A stretch of 64,000 bases of DNA from Lachnospiraceae bacterium (GTDB lineage Bacteria > Bacillota > Clostridia > Lachnospirales > Lachnospiraceae), in the NCBI GenBank assembly GCA_016281555.1, contig JAEEIV010000033.1, positions 22,401 to 86,400 of the forward strand, given 5' to 3'. Positions 55,201-62,400 of this stretch are shown here, piece after piece. Under the pieces are notes generated by a model, which saw nothing but the letters and a program-made list of their open reading frames with translations, was not told where the DNA came from and searched no databases. The position numbers and the translations under genes are program-made. Every line of letters begins with the position of its first letter. Positions within the stretch are counted from its first letter, which is position 1.

Positions 55201-55359
55201 GGATTCGTTCAGCATGGTGTCGGCAATTCCACCGGTTCCTATGAATCCGACCAGTGCTACCTGAAACCGATCCAGGCATACGATACCCAGGGGAATCCGA
55301 TCTATGCAGGCGAAGCGCTGGCAAACCGCTTCACAGAACTCCTGACTGACATCCGCTGA
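49228..55359 (+). CDS. Giant secreted beta-helix protein with C-terminal ceramidase-fold domain (paralogue A)
   Basis: About 2,043 residues. A signal peptide (cleavage likely after VQA near residue 31) is followed by HVHCVCG. Module 1 (~70-590) is a beta-helix of repeated G-G-N-[IV]...M-x-G-G-[TK]-[IV]-x-x-G coils, followed by InlB/Flg_new-like repeats (FVGWY) and a YFEALRYLP domain (~955-1075). Module 2 (~1080-1510) is another helix whose opening motif has decayed to HLHSVG. From ~1517 comes a ceramidase-fold domain: THTHS at 1612-1616, NFRAHP (H1756), QGAAGNINA (Asn where Ser is expected). TTG 49228 follows AAAGGTGG and yields MKKLWLG, matching paralogue C; a GTG at 49216 is the alternative. 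No LPXTG or dockerin seen. Confidence 0.85.
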   Translation: MKKLWLGILGGVIMGLLLFSFGFKPVRVQAADPHVHCVCGGNSEGATAANSHSHADVTWEPFNSSTYYTAGTHYMYLTADYDSSKASLNDNCFLYLCLNGHTFNSNSRAFQTNACTTSGGLTITDCSAGKTGAVVGKSTDQGGTIWAVEKATFTLYGGTLRHTGNTTHSLGGAVVYAGKFYMYGGAIEGVQATGGSGGAVSVATEMKLHGGTISGGTAKNGGNIAVQSSATLTMTGGTVSGGTTTAGSGGNIFANGNVTISGGKILNGSTTNGHGGNICIANAKALSVSGNTEISDGSVNSTSTSTEYLGGNVYVGDGASLTLSGNAVVKRGAVNATKGNGGNVRVNGTMTMNGGTVEESLTGENIFVNICTSSLTRKLTINGGTVQNPAGSFNIVINGANTYLNGQFEMTGGKVCRDAEHPGQNISLGGYFRMTGGEICGGVSASGTGGNVSLADATNRAAVSTEADRKKYLPYFEMTGGSVHDGTAKSGGGNVFVAGQGWFVVSGGSFYNGVMSAPDHSVSNVGLGKGSNARISGGYFTSVEGGVDHGIWVDTAATSLEITGGCFTHIYSATLRNFISGGRFYAPTEAYLAPGRRFFEEAGEGDTVTLGGTTYTFGYVTGETVTVDTTSRASTGYLPAVSVSGGGVYRKDGKADLNASVGDGFHFVGWYVNDELVSTSPAYQPTVTGDTTFVAVVAYGRGSGLNVKINAPAFSYSVNGAAAVSGTGSAEFIAAPSAEVTVTYTGDQPFVSWTNGAGKLIGRAPEYSFSAVNDIELVAGTGAASGVTVAWFNLYRQLLKTETVTSWTESVYASVGVPEVFGKTNGRWDLTFAEAKALIDGGKTGIELRAVYDDDESVTYKITVKQAEVTSLAALDQWTEFGTPAEGEGILNGEITTVTAAEVSGKKFLCFASADRTILSYASEMPARFAENTTVYAVYGAPDTVVTPEPLVNLVTEKTLSTTGNKSTVYFEALRYLPEEYTLIEQGILFTNSSTLTAAGYPDTKAAADEVLASDLPYKYKYVSTGKELNDVTGLTLKNVPSNEKIYARGYLIYKTPVSEPGIVFAGTEGGLPSELYHGTKHLHSVGTRDEVLSGNGNQVFFEAWTSDNSLPTTSGNYYLTKDVTLSNTWNPGASNTINICFNGHVITGDLVRLMTFYSPSGTTNATVSFTDCAGTENAGFYCNRNSGTNQGAAIWIAGSNNTVNWYEGRILGGPDQLSTSPYGGLVSIESSNTFNMYGGMIADGKSTGNGANIYAVGTINLYGGTVSNGYTNSNRTRNTYGGNIYLSGGSLNIYDGALIEKGQAPENIYVAISEDGVAKQGFGGNISAMNSAKIHQYGGTVTEGKVNVCGGNVYLSSGASYIMEGGTVSNGSAYSGGGFYMNGSNVVLDIRGGLITGCNFNNGDTASNGGGISYVNGTLKLSGDPVIEGNYSRSSFCPGNIFVRGNRSLQVGTLSEGARIGVTTTPNTSSPYNYGPAVFGTSEASDQAKYFFPDDEASLSIVQEGTSLKTVEVTSPLKIGFHRADINARYPDGSVIPVPLSGYGKTYERLAVSEVQGDADLTVTCIAVTGNGGTILMFSSDNVGNPWLEDVKKAVGQATGISGDRIFVTATHTHSAPDCSTGKPTEPDAGASDLEIRIYNQKLAAYNAIMEYKPIFIQGFVEAAVEALSDREEVESIYTGIKETSALNFVRHYVSAQGFAIGDNFGPMGSSVDPANNPVTPYQGHTSETDRSLELIQFKRKNGREDVILANFRAHPTLTGGGDRPYLSADYVSPFRRNLEQATGADVVFFQGAAGNINAASRIASENVEGLNASASDAMRNSYYLKHGKLLAEYAEAALTDGTMQPVALDPTIELKRDTYEGARKNKDMEEYTPEYLALAQAVYDAWIEGVSHNTAGTGYQDLIFSSGYQIHSPYHASSVLSKASSAAATAKYPLAVIRIGDLAFVQGPYEMFDTNGRSIREYGMNTLGYANVFVSGYSNGGMSYVPSELGFVQHGVGNSTGSYESDQCYLKPIQAYDTQGNPIYAGEALANRFTELLTDIR

Positions 55360-55391
55360 TCACGGCAGGAGAGTGACTGATTTTTGAAAAG

Positions 55392-55430
55392 AGCCGTCGG
55401 GTCGTGAAAACGGCCCGGCGGTTTCTTTTT
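55392..55430 (+). terminator. Terminator after paralogue A
   Basis: A 10-bp stem (55392-55401 with 55414-55423, two G-U) over a 12-nt loop, followed by TTCTTTTTG. The rest of the gap to 55611 is AT-rich and holds only a weak promoter candidate (TTGAAA 55493-55498, 17 bp, TAGTAT 55516-55521). Confidence 0.75.
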
Positions 55431-55610
55431 GCTTTTTCCTTCAGGAAATACGGTTTCATATCACTACTTTATTACGCGAAAGAGATTAAGGATTGAAAAG
55501 GGGGATGATTATTGATAGTATAAATATAAGCGTAGGAGTATGCCCTGAACAAGCAGTCAGTGTTTTCAAAAAGCGAAACAGCATCAAGGTAATATACGGA
55601 GGAAGAACCA

Positions 55611-58600
55611 ATGAAAGGAAAACTGATCACGATCCTGGCACTCATCGGTGCCGTGATCCTCGGTGTGCTGGCTTTCCGGACCCCGGACCGGGTGCAGGCG
55701 ATCGTATTGCATCAGCATTGCGTCTGCGGCACGGGGACGGTGAATGCCGGCAGTCATACGACTTGTGAGACGGTGACTTGGGATCCCTGGACGTCCACGA
55801 CCTCGCTGCCGACGGAGACCGGGTATTATTATCTGACGGATGACGTGCACATCACGGGACCTGCAGCACCGGCGGCCGGCACTTCTGTCAAGCTTTGTCT
55901 TGCGGGACACAAGGTCTACATGGACGGCAATGAGCGGATCATCCGGTTAACTGACGGCGCGAACACGAAATACCTCGTCACGAACTGCGGGGATCGGGAT
56001 GACGGACAACTCGTCGGAAAGTGTGTGTACGATTCCGGCGCGCAGGGCGGCGTGTTCTGGTCGAACAAGTCCGGTTCGGAGATCGATCTCTTCAACGTGG
56101 TCGTGGACGGAAGTCAGAACAAATCCGGCTACGGCTGCGCGATCACGGTGGAGGGGAACGGCGCCCTTCGAATCTGGGACAGCAAGATCCTCGGCGGAAC
56201 GACCACGAACAGCTCCATCGCCGGCGGCGCGATCGTAGCGGTCGGCACGGTCGAGATCAACGGATCGGAACTGTCGGGCGGCACCGGCGCGAAGGGCGGC
56301 GTGCTTTGGTTTAAGGCGCAGACTGCGTCGGTCATTCAGGATACGACGATCTCCGGCGGCTCCGCATCCACGGGCGGAAACGTGAGCGTTGAAGGCGGAA
56401 CGGTACGGTTCGTCGGATGCACGATCACGGGCGGCACGGCGACGGCCGGAAACGGCGGAAACATTTACGTGACCGCCGGCACCGTCACGATCGAAAACTC
56501 GACGGTTTCCGACGGTACGGTTTCCGCGGCAAACAAGTTCGGCGGAAACATTGCCATGGCGAGCACTGGCACGGTCACGATCGACGGTGTGAATTCGCTG
56601 ATCTCGGGCGGTACGGCGCCGTTCGCCGGCAGCATCTACGTGAACGGCACGCTGTATTTAAAGAGCGGCACGGTCACGGGCGGCACGGCGACGAGAACGA
56701 GCGACGGCGGCGGTAACATCGGAACGGACGGCAGCGGCAAGTTCTATATGACCGGCGGCACGGTTTCCGGCGGAAAAGCCGACAAGGGCGGCAACATTTT
56801 CAACTATGGACTCCTGTCCATTACCGGCGGCACGGTATCGGGCGGTCAGGTCACGAACTGGGCCGGAAACATTGCCATTTACAGCAATAAGGACAACGTC
56901 ATCGGCGGTACGGCAGTGATCGAAGCGCCGGTCAATTTTGAAAACATCTTCATCAACAGCGGCGGCATGAAGCTGACCATGACGGGCGGCACGGTCCGGA
57001 ACAGTCCGTGGACGAACGTCCGCGTTTACGGTCAAAGCGGATCGGAAAACGGATACTTCTATTTCCAGGGCGGCGAGATCTACATGGACGACGCCTATAC
57101 GACCGGACACAACGTCAAGCTCTGGGGTTACATGGAAATGACCGGCGGCACGATCCGCGATTCCAAAGTGACGGAATCCGGCTGCAACATCCGCGGGTCC
57201 GATCAGGGTTCCCGTACCGCGCCGAGCGGCATTTCGGATGAGAAACGGTATCTCCCGTACTTCAAGATGACGGCCGGCACGATCTCAGGCGGAACCGCGA
57301 AGAACTACGGCGGCAACATCTACTGGCATTTGGGCGCGATGGACATCGCAGGCGGCACGATCACCGGCGGCAAAAGCACGAACATCCACGGCGGCAACAT
57401 TTACATTGACGGCGGTACTGCGAACTTTACCGGCGGCACGGTGTCCTACGGCGATGCAAAGCAGTACGGCGGCAACTTGGCCATCGACGGAACCGGCGCG
57501 ACCGTGAACATTTCCGACGACGCCGTATTCATCGGCGGCAATTCCGGAAACGGCACGGGTTCCACTCCGAACATCTATGCGAACCAAGGTACGCTGACGA
57601 TCACGGGCGGCACCTTCATCAATCCGGACGACAAAGAGAATGCGCTCTGGTACAGCAGCAACATGACCGTCTCGGTCGAGGGCGGCTATTTCACAAGAAT
57701 TTACGGTCAGAAGGGCGATACGCTTTCGGGCGGTTACCTGTTTGAGAAACCGGCGGACAGTTATCTGAAAACCGACTATGCTTTCGTTTCGGACAACGCA
57801 TCCGTGACGGTGGAGTCCATGACCAAGACGTTCGGATACGCCGTGATTCCGGAAAGCGAGGTCATGACCGTGTCGCTCACCTCGGAGGCAGTGCTCGGCA
57901 GCATGCCCGTGGCGGCGTTATCAGGCGGCGGCAGGTTCAGAATAGACACCGATGTCAGCGTAAGTGCACCGGACGTGCCCGGATACCGGTTCCTCGGCTG
58001 GTACTATGGTAGTTCTTTTGCCAGTTCAGAGCAGAACGCCGTTCTTTCAACGCTCGGTATGGGCGATGTACTGATGCTCACAGCACGATATGAATACGGT
58101 CCTGCCACCGGCTTTGCAGTGACGGTGAACGGAACGAGCGATTACACGATCAGCGGAACGACAGTCGGTACGAAGTACGCGGTCGGCACGGACGTCACGG
58201 TAAGCTACACGGGCACGGGCACGTTCGAAGGCTGGGTCAACGGCGGCGGCAAGCTGATGAGCCGTGACGCGGAATACACGTTCACGGTGAGCGGCGACAC
58301 GGAACTGACCGCGAACATCGCAAGCGCCACTGAGCCGCTCGTCATCTTCTATACGGCGACCAAGCAGGTCTACAAGGCACGGGTGATCTCCGACACGGCA
58401 GAGAACAAACTGACGGATGCGGACTTTGCAACGGTCCCGGCGGTGACGGGCAAGAAGAACGGACGCTGGACGGTCGGCGGCACGGTCGTCACGACGGTGG
58501 CGGAACTCACGGCGAAGATCGGAAGTGCCCAGACGGCGAACGTGAACGCGACCTATGACGCTGACGACACGGCCACGTACACGCTGACGGTGACGGGCGT

Positions 58601-59147
58601 CGAAGCGGGCGCAATGGGATACCCGAGCACCTGGACGGCATACACGGCAGGCGATCAGCTCTTCGAGAACGTGAACGTCAATGATTCCGTGACTCTGAAC
58701 GCGGAGAACGGAGCGAAGACGTTCCGGTATTATGCGGATGCTTTAGGAAACGTGCTTTCGACGGCGGCGGCGACGAACGTCCGGTACCGTGAGAACACGA
58801 CGATCTACGCAGTGTACGGCGACAGCGCATATACCGCGGCAAAGCCGACGGTGACGATGATCACGGCGAGACGCGACGGAACGACGCTGTACTTCGAGGC
58901 ACTCCGCTGCATTCCTGCGGGCTACACGGTGAAGGAGCAGGGTATCCTGTTCGGAACGGCCGCAGGGCTCACGTACGGCGCGGACGGCGTGTACAAGTAC
59001 GTGTCGAACGGCCAGGGCGCGAACGACGTGACGGGATTGACCTTAAAGAACATCGACTCCTCGATGACGATCTACGCGGCCGGTTACGTGATCTTCACGG
59101 ACGGCACGGCGGAAGGCATCATCTACACCGGGGAAGAAGCGAAGTAA
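55611..59147 (+). CDS. Large secreted beta-helix protein (paralogue B)
   Basis: 1,178 residues. The signal peptide MKGKLITILALIGAVILGVL ends near DRVQA; then HQHCVCGTG, and W-D-P-W, L-P, and the G-Y-Y-Y-L-T strand found in all three paralogues. Residues ~85-710 are beta-helix coils of ~20-25 residues with recurrent GGTVSGG and GGN. Then InlB-like repeats (GYRFLGWYYG), a YTISGTTVGTKYAVGT domain, and a closing YFEALRCIP...YAAGYVIF domain also found in A. It ends there, without the extra module or enzyme domain of A, and has no sorting signal or membrane anchor. AAGGAAAAC-free but GGAGGAAG precedes the ATG. Function unknown; adhesin or surface-scaffold role is inference. Confidence 0.88.
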   Translation: MKGKLITILALIGAVILGVLAFRTPDRVQAIVLHQHCVCGTGTVNAGSHTTCETVTWDPWTSTTSLPTETGYYYLTDDVHITGPAAPAAGTSVKLCLAGHKVYMDGNERIIRLTDGANTKYLVTNCGDRDDGQLVGKCVYDSGAQGGVFWSNKSGSEIDLFNVVVDGSQNKSGYGCAITVEGNGALRIWDSKILGGTTTNSSIAGGAIVAVGTVEINGSELSGGTGAKGGVLWFKAQTASVIQDTTISGGSASTGGNVSVEGGTVRFVGCTITGGTATAGNGGNIYVTAGTVTIENSTVSDGTVSAANKFGGNIAMASTGTVTIDGVNSLISGGTAPFAGSIYVNGTLYLKSGTVTGGTATRTSDGGGNIGTDGSGKFYMTGGTVSGGKADKGGNIFNYGLLSITGGTVSGGQVTNWAGNIAIYSNKDNVIGGTAVIEAPVNFENIFINSGGMKLTMTGGTVRNSPWTNVRVYGQSGSENGYFYFQGGEIYMDDAYTTGHNVKLWGYMEMTGGTIRDSKVTESGCNIRGSDQGSRTAPSGISDEKRYLPYFKMTAGTISGGTAKNYGGNIYWHLGAMDIAGGTITGGKSTNIHGGNIYIDGGTANFTGGTVSYGDAKQYGGNLAIDGTGATVNISDDAVFIGGNSGNGTGSTPNIYANQGTLTITGGTFINPDDKENALWYSSNMTVSVEGGYFTRIYGQKGDTLSGGYLFEKPADSYLKTDYAFVSDNASVTVESMTKTFGYAVIPESEVMTVSLTSEAVLGSMPVAALSGGGRFRIDTDVSVSAPDVPGYRFLGWYYGSSFASSEQNAVLSTLGMGDVLMLTARYEYGPATGFAVTVNGTSDYTISGTTVGTKYAVGTDVTVSYTGTGTFEGWVNGGGKLMSRDAEYTFTVSGDTELTANIASATEPLVIFYTATKQVYKARVISDTAENKLTDADFATVPAVTGKKNGRWTVGGTVVTTVAELTAKIGSAQTANVNATYDADDTATYTLTVTGVEAGAMGYPSTWTAYTAGDQLFENVNVNDSVTLNAENGAKTFRYYADALGNVLSTAAATNVRYRENTTIYAVYGDSAYTAAKPTVTMITARRDGTTLYFEALRCIPAGYTVKEQGILFGTAAGLTYGADGVYKYVSNGQGANDVTGLTLKNIDSSMTIYAAGYVIFTDGTAEGIIYTGEEAK
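58111..58344 (+). repeat. Near-identical coding repeat, copy in paralogue B
   Basis: This 234-bp segment matches 63767-64000 with about 8 mismatches, far closer than the rest of the two genes. It encodes the VTVNGTSDYTISGTTVG domain and its continuation. The match continues to the window edge, so its real length is unknown. Confidence 0.85.
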
Positions 59148-59167
59148 GAAATCAACATCCATAAGAA

Positions 59168-59206
59168 GACGGGGTTGCTGTACAGTGCAGCAGCCCCGTC
59201 TTTTTT
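59168..59206 (+). terminator. Terminator after paralogue B
   Basis: GACGGGGTTGCTG (59168-59180) pairs with CAGCAGCCCCGTC (59188-59200), one G-U, loop of 7, followed by six T. Confidence 0.92.
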
Positions 59207-59304
59207 ATTCGTCATACGGACGGGTTTCATTGTTCGGGGCAGCAGAGTGCAGGGACAACGAAGGGAATCGTTTATAAAATATATAAAATCACTGTAAACT
59301 GCAC

Positions 59305-59334
59305 TTGACACCATTGCCGGATTCTTGTTATTAT
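59305..59334 (+). promoter_or_regulatory. Promoter of paralogue C
   Basis: TTGACA (59305-59310), 18 bp, TATTAT (59329-59334). Together with the terminator at 59168 this makes paralogue C a separate transcription unit with a leader of about 95 nt. Confidence 0.7.
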
Positions 59335-59436
59335 GCAATAAGAGTAAATGGGCGTTTATGCCCTTTCGGGGATCGTCCTGAAACTCACCGTGAACGTAAT
59401 TGAATTCAGCAAGAATTTTTTTTGAAGGAGCGTATC

Positions 59437-62400
59437 ATGAAGAAAAAACTGTGGATCATGCTTGCAGTCCTGGCAGCGGTCGTGATCGGCGTCTTGGCTT
59501 CGCGAAACACGTTGGAAGTCCGGGCAGACGGCGAGCACACGCATTGCATCTGCGGCACGGGAACGCTGAACGCGGGCGACCATACGTCTCATACGAGCGT
59601 GACGTGGACGGCATGGACGACGAAAAACAAGCTTCCGGCCGTCTCAGACTGCACGGACGCCGTTTCTCACGACGCAAACGGGAACTATTATTTCTATCTG
59701 GACAATGAGGACACTGCGGGAAGCGGAGTGGTGAGCGTGAACACCTCCTGGCTTCCGTTCCCGAATTCCGTAACGGATTCTGCCGGAAAGAAGATCGTCC
59801 TCTGCTTAAACGGTCTGACCGTACAGAAGACAAATCAGGGCCGGTTCATGACAGCGCTCAATGCGGCAAATACCGACATCACGGTCACTGATTGCCAAGG
59901 AACCGGAACACTCAAATTGTACGTCGGCGATCATACGTCCACCAACCAGGGCGCGTTTTTCTGGCTTTGCACACAGAGTAATCTGAAACTTTTCAGCGCG
60001 ACGCTGGACGGCAGCGGAATGAACTCCAGTTACAACAGCGATCTGGGACTCATCAATATCGGCGCTGACAGCATCTTTAAGATGTACAGCGGAAAGATCA
60101 TTGCCGGTACCGCGACGAAGGCCAACGGAGGCGCTATTTACATGGGCAGCGGCACGGCGGACCTCTACGGCGGTGAGATCATCGGCGGTTCGGTTGCTTA
60201 TGCCGGCACCATCATCCAGAGAGGCGGAACGCTGAACTTAAAGGGTACGAATCTGACCGGCGGCAGCGCGGTAAACAGCGGAGGCAGCATTTTCCAGGCG
60301 GCCGGCACGATGAATATCGACGGCAGTACGATCTCCGGCGGTGTCGCAGGAACATACGGCGGAAACATGTTGGCCCGCGGCACAGTCAATTTTATCTCCG
60401 GAACGATCACGAACGGTCAGGGGACGAGCGCGCGCGGCGGCGGAAACGTCTATATAGAGAGTTCCTGCCAATTCAACATGTCGGGCGGCACCATCTCGAA
60501 CGGCCGGTTTACCGCGAGCGCGGGCTGGCTCCCGGGCGGCAACGTGAGCGTTTATTCTGCCAACGCGGTATTTACGATGACGAACGGAACCATCTCCGGC
60601 GGACCGGACAGCGTGCCGGGCGTCAGAGCCACCAACGGCTGCAATCTCTATGGAGCCAACGGAAAGATCATCATAAGAGGCGGTACTGTCGAAGGCGGAA
60701 AAACCGTGCAGGTCGGCGGAAACGTTTTCCTTGAAAACAGTTGCGCCTTCGAAATGACCGGCGGCGTGATCAAAGACGGCGTTGCAACATCGGACGGCGG
60801 CGGAAATATTTACACCAAATCCACCAATTTCGTCATGAGCGGCGGCGAGATCCGCAACGGTACGGCCGGTTCGTCTTCTGCCGGAAGGAGCGGCGGCAAT
60901 ATCTATACTGACGGCGGGTCGACGACCATCCGGGGCGGCAAGATCTACGACGGTCATGCCTATGACGCCGGCGGAAACGTGCTCATCACCGGCGCGGCGG
61001 TATTTGCCATGACAGGCGGTGAGATCTACGGCGGCTATGCCGGCAGCGGTCAGTCCCAGAACTCTTCCCGTGCGAACATCTTCTTAAACGGCTCTTCAGC
61101 GACCGTAAAACTGGCCGGTGGAACCATCAAGGGGCGTTTTGAGGTCATGAACGTCAATTCTTTCGAGTTCGGCGGAAACCCGGTCGTTCATGACGGCGGT
61201 TATGGCATCTGGTCGACCACGGCCAACTCCGTGATCAATAATCAGAACTTTAAGATCGGCACGACGGTCGGCGACGTTTCCTATCCGCACATGACTGCCG
61301 GCGCAGATATTTACATGGCTGGATTTGAGCGCGGCGGAAACGAGAACTATGTGATCGCCGATCCGACGTATTTCGCGCCGGGCGCCAATGAGTCCGACGT
61401 TCAGTATTTCTCGGTTCCGGACAGCCGCAACGTCCGGATCCAGGATGATGACAGTGACGGCACGCCGGAGACGCTTCACATCCGTCAGGGCCACACGCAT
61501 TTCGTATACGGGAATTCGGAAATTGCGGCGGCTTCCGACACATACCGGAACGCGGAGGAAGTGACGTTCGAAGCGCTTGACCTCACGAAACTGAGAACGG
61601 CGCCGGCGACGGACACGCATTATTACATGTATTTGACCGCTGATTTCTCCGGCAATCTTTCCATGGCGGATAAAGTGCACCTGCACCTGTGTCTGAACGG
61701 GCATAAGTGGTCGAACGGCGGCCGTGCCATTCAGGGCCATGCACAGACTACCGGCGAACTGACGATCTGTGACTGCAAGACGACTGGCTCCATCGTCGGC
61801 GGCGGCTCAGATCAGGGCGGTACGCTTTGGGTCAGCGCTGCGAAACTGACGCTGTTCGGCGGAACGATCCGAAGCACCGGCATTTGTACCTTCTACGATG
61901 GCGGCGGCGTCATCCGTGCGGTGAACTTTGATATGTACGGCGGCACCGTGAAAGACGGCCGCATCAATTACGGTATCCGGAACACCAATAACAAATACCA
62001 GTACGGCGGCGCCAACGTCCGTGTCAGCGGAACGTTCAATATGTACGGCGGCACGATCGAAGGCGGCACGCTGACGTTAGCCAAGACCAAGTCTCTCAAG
62101 GACGACGGTGTGACGGAGCAGGACGTCTGGGGCTTCGGCGCGAACGTTCATGCTACGACGTTCCATATGTACGGCGGCACGATCAAAGACGGCAAGATCC
62201 TCTTTGCGCCCGGCGTCTCCAACTGGGTCTCCGGCGGAAACGTCTGGGCAACCAGCATGACCATGACCGGCGGCGTCATTGAGAACGGGTATTCCGCAGG
62301 AAACGGCGGCAACCTGCATCAGTCCGGCGGCACGTTCCGGATCGAAAACGCGGTGATCCGCGGCGGCATTGCGAATAACGGTTACGGCGGAAACATTGCG

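Noticed and set aside
55493..55768. 91-codon frame before and into paralogue B
   Set aside because: It overlaps the start of B in another frame, has no ribosome site or recognisable product, and its first part is AT-rich leader sequence.
55300..59147. Sortase or dockerin anchoring of the giant proteins
   Set aside because: The C-termini of A and B end in TDIR and GEEAK without LPXTG, hydrophobic tail or duplicated calcium-binding repeat.
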